Assembly (NCBI GenBank): GCA_002436185.1
Contig: DJKX01000068.1
Span: forward strand, 1-64,000
Direction of reading: 5' to 3'
DNA: 64,000 bases
Source of the DNA: Fidelibacterota bacterium UBA6531
GTDB taxonomy: Bacteria > Fidelibacterota > Marinisomatia > Marinisomatales > TCS55
In this document: positions 9,701 through 16,982 of the stretch, piece after piece
Numbering within the stretch: the first letter of the stretch is position 1
Layout of the letters: every line of letters begins with the position of its first letter
Program-made: the position numbers and the translations under genes
Notes under the pieces: model-generated
Database searches by the model: none
Seen by the model: only the letters and a program-made list of their open reading frames with translations
What the model was told of the DNA's origin: nothing

Positions 9701-10174
9701 AATTAGTGAATATAATTTCCATTGTTTAGCTCGATTAGAATGAAACAAATCAGCCTCATCTAGATTTTCAAGCTTTTTAGTGGTTTTTTTTACAAATGAT
9801 GAACTCAATTGCCTGGATGTACTTTTATCCAAACCACGCTCCAATTGCAGAGCGTTAATGATTGTATCCTCTTTTGGAAATGCCAATCTTCCGGCGGCTC
9901 TTGCCAGTGTTGACCAGCGGTAGCGATGAATTTTGTTATTAACAGCAAGAATGTAAATAAATGCAAAACCGAAAATGATAACAATTACACCCAATAGACC
10001 CAATTGCCAAATTCCGTAACGAATTTCTGGTGAGAAATAAAAAATGGTTTCCAAAGATATAGCAGTAATTACAAAAAATAATCCGATGGTATAGAGAATC
10101 CAAACTGAAGTTTTAGCATCATTTACTAGAGCTGCCCGGCGGATGTGCTGGAGTTGTTTCTCGATTGATTGCAT
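6761..10174 (-). CDS. Large DUF4175-like membrane protein with coiled-coil and Gln/Met-rich tail
   Basis: A 1137-residue protein of DUF4175 type. Two hydrophobic segments lie near residues 24-46 and 56-80 and a third near 152-170, giving a membrane anchor. A region of beta-rich, Ig-like character (about 190-480, with FTVVGEAP- and ITLTPPSYT-type strands) follows. The remaining half (about 535-1110) is long amphipathic coiled coil rich in Glu, Gln and Met (for example LLREQKQVRKSLQEMMSEMQ). Such proteins occur beside DUF4159 and TPR genes in FCB and planctomycete genomes; their role is not established. Its ATG overlaps the DUF4159 stop by 1 nt. No MoxR or von Willebrand-domain partner is seen here. 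Confidence 0.65.
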   Translation of the reverse strand: MQSIEKQLQHIRRAALVNDAKTSVWILYTIGLFFVITAISLETIFYFSPEIRYGIWQLGLLGVIVIIFGFAFIYILAVNNKIHRYRWSTLARAAGRLAFPKEDTIINALQLERGLDKSTSRQLSSSFVKKTTKKLENLDEADLFHSNRAKQWKLYSLILLLVGVFPFAINWENSAQSVFRWSHPRTVFPVPKPFAIQNQSGDINLLGGESAELQFTVVGEAPDSLFIDLKSYAAGDSVRPVRIVKIDSAGKYTYTIEDISRDYQYRAYYSAVHFWDVWGEISSPFHAISVTDRPVMEDLTITLTPPSYTQLKPIIQKGNQADISGLIGSKVHVALRSNRPLKKGDLIINEGEIPMDIFGKKATGEFTINKDGQFAIQLQDIRGISNRNPIPFHITAIHDLLPDITVHQPEQIIELGSDQTIAMHIQIEDDFGFSNLQVAYEIHRPAYIDEDPLLSLFTIPIDDPMNVNQDIIHFWQLMELSLMPEDEIHYHFELSDNDLVSGPKKTVTKEFIARLPGLAELFTSFESEEESILDEITYSKEELEAIRENMEQLELDILKQDELTWDQQQDLQNMLESVREEMKKMEDISEALKSLQETADKHELFSSDLLEKFNHLQELIDELLSEDLMKNLQNIDEMMAEMDANKLQDALESLMNNMEYMEQELDKFIDIFERIKAEQKLDELRTRLETLAEQQEKLHDRIDQTHEETDPSTFSKLSEEEQRQVEEFSNIRNEMEDATDAVEKFHEESADRLSDLKRDPLMNQTYSDLQRTVNQLRRQNEAEATEYSASALENLQKLLSEMQDIQQGFQSATTREMASKFQQVLRDILNLSKTQEYLQSETNSIPTNSPRLGQMAGQQQTVQDQLHQIMEQLMELSRETFAVTPEIGRGMGMSNAMMQEAIKALAQRNGRGAAQNQQQAMKSLNETAMSIHQSMNQMRSSGSASGYEQFLEQMQNMAGQQQGINNQSMQLAMGQMAAAAQQGLLQKLLREQKQVRKSLQEMMSEMQQSGEKGLGDMGGIAQEMDEVLKDLERRRMSKKTVDRQQRILSRMLDSQKSMTQRGEKEERKSETATEIFTSGPAGLPADMGQRRSLALEAMNRALKAGYPRDYQSMIRRYFNAISENNFLSTSSDSSNAN

Positions 10175-10821
10175 TATTGTGTCAGAGCAAAGTGAATAAT
10201 ATTGATCCCCATTTGCAGCGCTGCTTCACGAATTTCAAAAGGATCATTATGAACTTCCGCATCTTCCCAACCATCTCCCAAATCACTTTCATATGTATAG
10301 AGGACAAGAATACGATTATCTTCAAAAAGTGCTAAAGCCTGAGGGGGTTTATTATCATGTTCGTGTACTTTGGGTAATCCGAAATCAAAATCAAATACTT
10401 GGTGAAATACAGGATGGTCAAAGGGTAATGGAACAAGTTCCTTATCGGGGAAGACGCGTTTCATTTCTCTGCGAAACGATGGATCCATACCATAATTATC
10501 GTCAGCGTGCAGAAATCCGCCACGTTGCAAAAATGTTCTTAATCGAATAATCTCCGCATCTTTAAAACGGACATTACCATGACCGGTCAAATATAAATAT
10601 GGATATGAATAAAGATTCTCATCCGTCAATTTTATCCGGGCTTCTTTATCGGCGGCAATAATAGCTGTGTGGATTTGTAAATAATTTAGCAGATTGGGTA
10701 AACTGCTGGGATTGCTGTACCAATCGCCGCCGCCGCCGTAATGCAAGCGAGCAATGGTAAAATGCTGTGCCATGATAGCCGTTGTGAACGAGCTCAAAAT
10801 GATTAAATGTTTTAATTTCAT
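10174..10821 (-). CDS. DUF4159 family exported protein
   Basis: A 215-residue DUF4159 protein with signal peptide MKLKHLIILSSFTTAIMAQ. Family features visible are RLHYGGGGDWYSNP just after the cleavage site, YLTGHGNVRF, LRTFLQRGGFLHADDNYG and the late PFEIREAALQMGINI. The frame is open upstream to 10947, but the extra 42 residues are not signal-like and family members begin at the signal sequence, so 10821 is my start; no Shine-Dalgarno precedes it. It is the first gene of the eight-gene minus-strand operon. DUF4159 has a glutamine-amidotransferase-like fold by family knowledge; no catalytic role is known. Confidence 0.75.
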   Translation of the reverse strand: MKLKHLIILSSFTTAIMAQHFTIARLHYGGGGDWYSNPSSLPNLLNYLQIHTAIIAADKEARIKLTDENLYSYPYLYLTGHGNVRFKDAEIIRLRTFLQRGGFLHADDNYGMDPSFRREMKRVFPDKELVPLPFDHPVFHQVFDFDFGLPKVHEHDNKPPQALALFEDNRILVLYTYESDLGDGWEDAEVHNDPFEIREAALQMGINIIHFALTQ

Positions 10822-10961
10822 TTTATTAATGGTATTAGCTTTGTGTAATATAGTTCCTGTTATTTGAGTGGCGGGGAATTTACAAAGACTAACTACCTTT
10901 ACCATACTACCAGTCACAAGATACTTGCTCAAAATGTATATAGGCATTATTTTGAACTATC
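10822..10961. other. Divergent intergenic region
   Basis: These 140 bases separate the DUF4159 operon (minus) from the barrel/TPR gene (plus), so they should hold both promoters. On the plus strand TTGCTC followed after 17 bp by TATTTT is a weak candidate that would leave almost no leader. I see no strong operator or hairpin. Confidence 0.35.
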
Positions 10962-12830
10962 ATGCATCCGAGGTTCACACTATACATAATCATTTTAGCA
11001 TCCTTTTTCCGTTTAACTGCTGCTGAAGCTGATTCTTCAAAATCCTACCTTTGGGGGTTAATTCAGTTTAGTTCCGAATCAGACATTGAATACGAACCGG
11101 GCTACAGGAAAGACCAATTTTTATATCGCCGTGAATTCCATGAACCTATAAAATTTTTACCTGCTGAAGTTCGTTATGGTGTATTTATTTATGGAGGAGG
11201 AGGAGCCGATGGCGACAAAATAAAATCCGACTGGATGAGATATGAAGATGCTGTGCCCGGTTTTGATGGAGGCAATTTAATTGCACGAACAGGTCACCAA
11301 TTAGACATAGACTTTCTTAAAACAAATGTGTTTTATGCTCTTATAAGAGCCAGTTGGCTCGATATGCAAACGGGATTGAATTTCCGTTATAGTAATTTGT
11401 TGATTCCCGGTGAAATTGACAGAATCGAATCCTGGGGAAGCGTGAATCCGAATTGGGATTTGGGTAAAATGTTTTTTGCTCCCCGTGTGTTCAATTTGGG
11501 AATAAGTCATACCACAATGCTGCAATGGTATGAGCCTTGGTATATTGATTTAAGGTATACGTGGGGGTATGCATATTCAAAATTTTATTTGGATTCAAAT
11601 AAGGAATTTCTATCTACACCTACCGCTTTTGGGCCAAGTATGTCATTTTCCTTAGGCCCCAGATTTATTATTGGAGGCGGTAAGAAATCCAATAATTCTA
11701 AAAATAAACAAAATCGGTTTTCCTTTGGGATCGATTTACGCTACGCTTATACGAAATTTAATGATATTAATGATCCGGATGACATTACGCCAATTAAACA
11801 ATTTCATTTGCAAGATTTTGGAATCCACTTCACGTTCTCTGTTTTTTACGGTGGTAGATTAACAACGGGGGATAAGGCAAAAAGTTTTTACTACCGCAAA
11901 GACTTTATGACAGCACATGAACATTTTGAAACTTTTTTGAAAGATTTCCCGAATCATTCTAATCGTAAACGAGCAGAGGATTTTCTTGTTCTGTGCAAAG
12001 AAAAAATTCCAATTCAGCTTTATGAGGAAGGGATCGCATTCGAGAAAAAGGGAATGTTTTCAAAATCAATTTCAAGATATCTTGATGCGTATAAAAGAGC
12101 AGATAGCGATATACAGCAACTGATCCAGGATAAACTTGACCATATTGCAATTCTTGAAATTGAAAAGGCAGATTTATTATCGGCTCAAGGCAGAGCAGAC
12201 GAAGCAGTGACTATGATGGAAAAGATTATACATTTTTCAACGGCCGCAAAAGATAAAATTCCATTATATAAAGCCCGGCATTTACTTCAACAAGGAGAAA
12301 AAGCATTAAGCTACGGTTTTTATAGCAAGTCATTAATGCTTTTGGATGAAGCATTGCAAAAAGATAGTCACTTGGAATTTGAAGTAAACACACTACGGTA
12401 TCAAGTAGCTACACATCTGGTTGAAATGGCCAATAAAGTATCGGATCATTCTGAATTGCGATCCGCTATCCAAATGCTGGTTGATGCAAGTGAAATGGCA
12501 GGTGGTTTGGGTGAAAAAAATGAAAAAATACTCAATGAATTGTTAATCAAATTTAATGCTGACCAAGATCGAGAAATGACAGGTAGCATTGATCAACGGA
12601 TGAATATAGTTCGACAACGTGCCATTGTAAAAGAATCTACTCCACTATTAACTGTCGGAATGACCGTCCCTGATATTCAATCATTATTGGGTCATCCAAA
12701 AGAAATTATTGAAAAGAAAGATAATGATGGATCATCCATCCAAATGTGGATTTACCCTTTGGAGAAGGGTGGAGAAATGTATTTGTCTTTTAAAGATTAT
12801 ATTTTATTCAAGATCGAAAAAGACGCTTAA
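10962..12830 (+). CDS. Envelope protein: beta-rich N-terminal half, TPR-like helices, SmpA/BamE-like end
   Basis: A 622-residue exported protein with a signal peptide (about 1-21, ending TAAEA). Residues about 30-300 are rich in alternating aromatic/polar strands and Gly, as in outer-membrane barrels. Residues about 305-560 are helical with TPR-like pairs (MTAHEHFETFLKDFP, AVTMMEKIIHFS). The last 60 residues carry LTVGMTVPDIQSLLGHPKEI, the pattern of SmpA/BamE-like modules in which 'G-M-x-x-x-x-V-x-x-x-L-G-x-P' is followed by a W-x-Y strand (here MWIYP). I do not recognise the full-length family. It converges on the AI-2E-type gene, sharing a TTAA at 12827-12830 for both stop codons. Confidence 0.55.
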   Translation: MHPRFTLYIIILASFFRLTAAEADSSKSYLWGLIQFSSESDIEYEPGYRKDQFLYRREFHEPIKFLPAEVRYGVFIYGGGGADGDKIKSDWMRYEDAVPGFDGGNLIARTGHQLDIDFLKTNVFYALIRASWLDMQTGLNFRYSNLLIPGEIDRIESWGSVNPNWDLGKMFFAPRVFNLGISHTTMLQWYEPWYIDLRYTWGYAYSKFYLDSNKEFLSTPTAFGPSMSFSLGPRFIIGGGKKSNNSKNKQNRFSFGIDLRYAYTKFNDINDPDDITPIKQFHLQDFGIHFTFSVFYGGRLTTGDKAKSFYYRKDFMTAHEHFETFLKDFPNHSNRKRAEDFLVLCKEKIPIQLYEEGIAFEKKGMFSKSISRYLDAYKRADSDIQQLIQDKLDHIAILEIEKADLLSAQGRADEAVTMMEKIIHFSTAAKDKIPLYKARHLLQQGEKALSYGFYSKSLMLLDEALQKDSHLEFEVNTLRYQVATHLVEMANKVSDHSELRSAIQMLVDASEMAGGLGEKNEKILNELLIKFNADQDREMTGSIDQRMNIVRQRAIVKESTPLLTVGMTVPDIQSLLGHPKEIIEKKDNDGSSIQMWIYPLEKGGEMYLSFKDYILFKIEKDA

Positions 12831-13942
12831 AGCAAATGAGCATTTTTGGTCACGAATGATATTTCATGGCCAATCACTTTAATAATCCCTGCTGCCGGAA
12901 CAGCAAATAGCATACCCATAGGACCAATAAGTGTTCCGCCGATAAGCAGGGCAATCATAACCATAATGGGATGCAACCCAACACTTTCACCAACCAAAAG
13001 AGGTGTTATAAAATTGTTGTCAACCTGCTGAACAATGATAAACATCAAAGCAACATCCAAGATGTAAAATGGTGAAGGAATGGCGTTAAACAGCATATGA
13101 GCTTGAGCTGCTTCATTTCCCAAATTATTCATTAACGCAACAGCAAAGGCAATGAGCATGCCAATAAAGGGACCTACCAATGGAATCAGATTTGCCAACC
13201 CGGCAATGATACCGATAAAAATAACAAGTGTCAAATTTGCTCCAAAGAAATTTAGAATATATAATCCAATAATGGACATAATCGCTACACTTGTTGCCGC
13301 CAAAAGTTGACCTCTTAAATAATTTGAAACTTGCTGTTCAATATTATAAATAAGTCTGAGTCCCACCTCAAAATATTTATTGGGAATAAAACCCACCAGG
13401 GATTTTTTGAATTGATGATAATTCAATAACAGAATGATTGTGAAAATAATGACCATTATCATATTAAAAATAAAACTGCCTAATGCTCCCGCAAAAGTTA
13501 GCAATGTAGACATTACATTGCCCACGACCTCATTCAGCTTTGATGCTGCATCCACATCCTCCCCTCCGCCTTTTGCGAAATCCGGTAATTTTGCTTTTGT
13601 TTTATCAATGAAGTTGTTGAAATCATCCATGAATGATTCTGTTTCCAGTCGCTGGGAAAAACCTCCGGCCTGATCAGCCAGATTCGTAGCGAAGCTTCCT
13701 ACAAAAATTGAAATGGCAGCAATTAATCCAACTGTAACGACTAAAACACTTAGTCCACGATTTCTAATTTTACGTTCTAATATGTCCACACTGGAAAGCA
13801 AAACAGTAGTAAAAAGAAAAGCAAAAACGAGCATCAAAAGGACAGATGAGATATATGGCCAAATCACATATAAAAACCCAATGGAAAGGAGTCCCACCAT
13901 TAATCGATAAATAAGTTGAATATAGTTTTTTTGTTTATCCAT
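12827..13942 (-). CDS. AI-2E/PerM family permease
   Basis: A 371-residue polytopic membrane protein of the AI-2 exporter-like (PerM/YdiK) family. Hydrophobic segments lie at about 10-30, 32-52 and 62-85, then a soluble loop (about 90-145), then four to five further segments. The family's Gly/Pro-rich helices are clear in GIIAGLANLIPLVGPFIGM and the late LLIGGTLIGPMGMLFAVP. Substrates in the family vary and include the signal AI-2 and ions, so none is assigned. Its ATG overlaps the stop of the cNMP-binding gene (13942) by 1 nt, so the two are co-transcribed and may be functionally linked. Confidence 0.8.
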   Translation of the reverse strand: MDKQKNYIQLIYRLMVGLLSIGFLYVIWPYISSVLLMLVFAFLFTTVLLSSVDILERKIRNRGLSVLVVTVGLIAAISIFVGSFATNLADQAGGFSQRLETESFMDDFNNFIDKTKAKLPDFAKGGGEDVDAASKLNEVVGNVMSTLLTFAGALGSFIFNMIMVIIFTIILLLNYHQFKKSLVGFIPNKYFEVGLRLIYNIEQQVSNYLRGQLLAATSVAIMSIIGLYILNFFGANLTLVIFIGIIAGLANLIPLVGPFIGMLIAFAVALMNNLGNEAAQAHMLFNAIPSPFYILDVALMFIIVQQVDNNFITPLLVGESVGLHPIMVMIALLIGGTLIGPMGMLFAVPAAGIIKVIGHEISFVTKNAHLL

Positions 13943-14439
13943 TAATTATCACTTTTTGGCAGGAGTTCATTTGTTTTACGCAAGCGTTCAGCCAATACGG
14001 CTCCGAGATTAGTCAAGATTTTGCTGCTCAAAGCAGGATTGCGTTCCATGAGCGAGAGTAAGTCCGGCCGGAAAAATCCCAATAAGGTAGACGGTGTAGT
14101 TGCAATGGCTCCGGCGGATCTTGGTTTAGTATCCAGGAGTGCAATTTCACCAAAAAAATCCCGATCATTTAATTCAGCAAGAATATTTTTGTCCCCGGCA
14201 TTCTCCAGGTAAATTTCGACAGAGCCGGAAATAATAATGAACATTCCTTCGGAAGGCGCCTTGTTTTTAAATACATGTTCTCCGGACTGGTACGTCCGTT
14301 CGTGGGTGAGCTTTTCAATCTCATCCAATTCTTTATCGCTTAGACCATCAAAGACAGGAACGTGCTTTAGGGCAGTGACTTTTTCACTTTCCTGCGAATT
14401 CCAGTTTTTAAATATATTTGACCAAAGTGGACTTTTCAC
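13942..14439 (-). CDS. Cyclic nucleotide-binding domain protein without effector domain
   Basis: A 165-residue protein made of one cNMP-binding domain with short flanking helices. The phosphate-binding cassette reads DFFGEIALLDTKPRSAGAIA: the FGE Glu and the Arg that contact the cyclic phosphate are both present, so ligand binding is plausible. There is no helix-turn-helix as in CRP and no kinase or channel domain, so it must act through a partner. It is preceded by a GGAG-type ribosome-binding site and overlaps the AI-2E-type permease gene start by 1 nt; regulation of that permease is a reasonable but unproven guess. Confidence 0.75.
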   Translation of the reverse strand: MKSPLWSNIFKNWNSQESEKVTALKHVPVFDGLSDKELDEIEKLTHERTYQSGEHVFKNKAPSEGMFIIISGSVEIYLENAGDKNILAELNDRDFFGEIALLDTKPRSAGAIATTPSTLLGFFRPDLLSLMERNPALSSKILTNLGAVLAERLRKTNELLPKSDN

Positions 14440-14455
14440 ATTTCTCTCCTGTGGG

Positions 14456-14485
14456 TTGAAAGGTCAAAAATAGACACCTTATAGA
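14456..14485 (+). promoter_or_regulatory. Putative sigma-70-type promoter for the EnvC-like gene
   Basis: TTGAAA at 14456-14461 and TATAGA at 14480-14485 are separated by 18 bp in the 79-bp divergent gap. Transcription would start near 14492, about 27 nt before the ATG at 14519. The match is by eye, and AT-rich sequence makes chance matches common. Confidence 0.35.
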
Positions 14486-14518
14486 AGACTAGTCAAGAAT
14501 ACGTTCAATTTAAATGAT

Positions 14519-15760
14519 ATGAAATCCTTTGTATCAAGATTGATGAACTGGGTACTTTTAAAGTCTATGTTCAGGCAAATTACAATCATATTATTTCTAA
14601 TAAGTCAGGTTATCTGGGCCCAATCAGATGATCGGGATTTCCAGAAAGAACTGAATTATCAATCAAAAGCAATTCAGGATCTGAAAAATGAAATAAAATC
14701 CACTCGCGGCAGACTAAGCTCTGAAGAAAACCGGGAAAAATCAGCCACTCGGACAATTGCAAATCTTGAAGAAGAAATTTCATTAGTGGAGCGATTAATT
14801 ACCCAATTGAAAAAAGAGGAAAATTCAGCACGAGATGAAATTAACAAATTGGAAAATGAAATTGCAGAAAATGAAATGGAATTAAAAGAATTAAGAATTC
14901 GATATGCAAATCGCGCCATCCATGTTTATAAAAAAGGATCATTATCTGACATTGATAAAGTGTTGAGTTCTACATCCTGGAGACAGGCTGTTTACCGTAC
15001 AAAGTATCAGAAAATTATTTCCCAGATTGACCAGCAGCAAAAGAAACAGATACGTTCATTGTTAGTAAATATTGGTAAAAAGAAATTGAATGTAGAGGCA
15101 ATACTTCGCAAAAGTATCAGTCTGAAGAAAGAGCGGGAAAAACAAATGGCCGATTTACGCGTGAAGCGAAAACAGAAAAAACACGAACTGGAAAAAATTC
15201 GTAATAGTAAAATGGAATTGGCAAAATATATTACGCAAAAAGAAGAAGGCGTAAAACAACTGGAAGAATTGATTGGCAAAATTAAGGATGATAAAGCCAA
15301 AGCGGAACGGGCAGAACGTATTCGCCGCCAGAGAGAAGCGTTAAAAACAAAATCCTTTGCGGCACTTAAAGGCCAGTTATCCTGGCCGGCGAGTGGAAAA
15401 ATAATCAGTAAATTTGGGAGAAAATGGAATCCAGAGCTTAAAACAACGACAAATAATACAGGGATTGATATTAAAGGAAAACCCGGTACACCGATTACTG
15501 CAGTGATGGGTGGAATTGTTACAACAATTACGTTTATCCGGGGCTATGGAAATATTATTATAGTCGATCATGGTAGTGATTTTTTCACGATATACAGCCA
15601 TGTAACAAAAATCCAAACGAACGTGGATAGCGAAGTAAGAGCCGGTGATATTCTTGCATATATGGGAGATTCAGGATCTATAAATGGCTCTAAACTCCAC
15701 TTTGAGATTTGGGGAAAAGACCAAAAACTTGATCCGGAAAAATGGTTGGTGAAAAAATAA
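14519..15760 (+). CDS. EnvC-like murein hydrolase activator with degenerate LytM domain
   Basis: A 413-residue exported protein. A signal peptide ends near residue 35 (VIWAQ); a second ATG at 14567 gives a tighter signal sequence and is a possible true start. Residues about 40-275 are long coiled coil and 285-410 are an M23/LytM domain. Two of four zinc ligands are missing: the first His of HxGxD is Asn313 (NTGID, Asp317 kept) and the first His of HxH is Lys392 (KLH, His394 kept), while His361 remains. This matches EnvC of E. coli, whose dead LytM domain activates amidases during septum splitting. No amidase gene is in the window. Confidence 0.8.
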   Translation: MKSFVSRLMNWVLLKSMFRQITIILFLISQVIWAQSDDRDFQKELNYQSKAIQDLKNEIKSTRGRLSSEENREKSATRTIANLEEEISLVERLITQLKKEENSARDEINKLENEIAENEMELKELRIRYANRAIHVYKKGSLSDIDKVLSSTSWRQAVYRTKYQKIISQIDQQQKKQIRSLLVNIGKKKLNVEAILRKSISLKKEREKQMADLRVKRKQKKHELEKIRNSKMELAKYITQKEEGVKQLEELIGKIKDDKAKAERAERIRRQREALKTKSFAALKGQLSWPASGKIISKFGRKWNPELKTTTNNTGIDIKGKPGTPITAVMGGIVTTITFIRGYGNIIIVDHGSDFFTIYSHVTKIQTNVDSEVRAGDILAYMGDSGSINGSKLHFEIWGKDQKLDPEKWLVKK

Positions 15761-15832
15761 AAGGTTTTTTACACAGCAAAATAAACAAATAAAAAAACAT
15801 GTTTAAAAGAAAAGCATTAGTGATCAAATTCG

Positions 15833-16981
15833 ATGAATCAAAAAATGAAAATTAACCCGGCACATTTTCAGCCAGACGTCTGGCAGCGCATAACAAAGAT
15901 CCTTTCGTCTAATCGTGTGGGCAGTGCATACTTGTTCAGCGGCCCGGAAGGGTCGGGAAAAGAAGCTGTCTCGCTGGCCTTTTCCGCGGCATTGAATTGT
16001 CAGGAAAATGAAATTATTTGCGGAAAATGCTCATCATGTATTCGCTTCGCCACGATGCAGCATGAACATCTTCATGTGATAGTGCCCTTGCCTCGCAAGA
16101 AAACCAGCTTCGATAAAGATACAGATGTTTTAACTATAATTGGTGATGAAAATGCAGCACTCTTAACAGACCTTTTGCAAAAGAAAGGTTCCGACCCATT
16201 TCAAAAGATCAAACTTCCTCGAGCAAAAAGAATTCTGATTAATTCCATTCGTGAATTACGGAAAAAACTTTATCTTAAATCCGTGGATTATGGTTACAAG
16301 ACTGTATTGATTTTTGATGCTCATTATCTTTCAGATGGAGATGGTGCTTCGGCAAATGCATTGCTGAAAATTTTAGAAGAACCACCGGAAAAAACCACTC
16401 TCATTTTAGTCACAGATCATAAATCCATGCTTTTATCCACAATTCAATCCCGGTGTCAGCAAATTGATTTTCCGCCCATATCCCAAGACATTGTCAGTGC
16501 ATATTTGACTGAAAGAGGCGTTGATTCAAAGGAATCCGAGTTTTACGCTTATTTGTCTGACGGCAATATTCACAAAGCGAGGTTTTTATCTAAAAGACCA
16601 CTCGACGACATTCTGAATACAATGAAGGACCAAGTTGAAGTAGTTGTAAATCCCAATGGAAATGATTGGCGGGCTTACATAAATAATATGTCCAGAAAAG
16701 TGCGAAGTAATCCCGAAGAATTCAACTTTGAATTATTTCTCTTACAAACCTGGTTCCAGCAATCGTACCGATTACGTCAAAATATTGATGCTCCATTAGC
16801 TAAAAATGGTTTTGCAGATGCACTAAAATTATTCTCAACTTCCTATCCTCATGCAAACCTTACAGCCGTTAATTCTGTAATAGAAACAACTATTGAATCT
16901 GTAAACAGAAATTTTTATATGCCTTTAACGCTCACAAATATGCTGTTAGATATTCAGCGCTATTTAAAAGGAAAAGCCTAA
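15833..16981 (+). CDS. holB: DNA polymerase III delta' subunit (clamp loader)
   Basis: Clamp-loader AAA+ subunit, 382 residues. The P-loop is degenerate (GPEGSGKE, 37-44: Glu in place of Ser/Thr), as expected for delta', which does not hydrolyse ATP. A four-Cys zinc module is at Cys56, 63, 66 and 69 (CGKCSSC). LLKILEEPPEKTT is the conserved Walker-B-side helix, and IQSRCQQI carries the SRC motif that acts as arginine finger in delta'. A linker of about 25 charged residues follows the zinc module. It is followed after 1 nt by metG, a common bacterial order of holB next to metG and tatD. Confidence 0.88.
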   Translation: MNQKMKINPAHFQPDVWQRITKILSSNRVGSAYLFSGPEGSGKEAVSLAFSAALNCQENEIICGKCSSCIRFATMQHEHLHVIVPLPRKKTSFDKDTDVLTIIGDENAALLTDLLQKKGSDPFQKIKLPRAKRILINSIRELRKKLYLKSVDYGYKTVLIFDAHYLSDGDGASANALLKILEEPPEKTTLILVTDHKSMLLSTIQSRCQQIDFPPISQDIVSAYLTERGVDSKESEFYAYLSDGNIHKARFLSKRPLDDILNTMKDQVEVVVNPNGNDWRAYINNMSRKVRSNPEEFNFELFLLQTWFQQSYRLRQNIDAPLAKNGFADALKLFSTSYPHANLTAVNSVIETTIESVNRNFYMPLTLTNMLLDIQRYLKGKA

Positions 16982-16982
16982 G

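Noticed and set aside
15833..16981. HolB as an ATP-hydrolysing DnaX (tau/gamma)
   Set aside because: The P-loop ends in Glu instead of Ser/Thr and the protein lacks the DnaX C-terminal domains; size and zinc module fit delta'.
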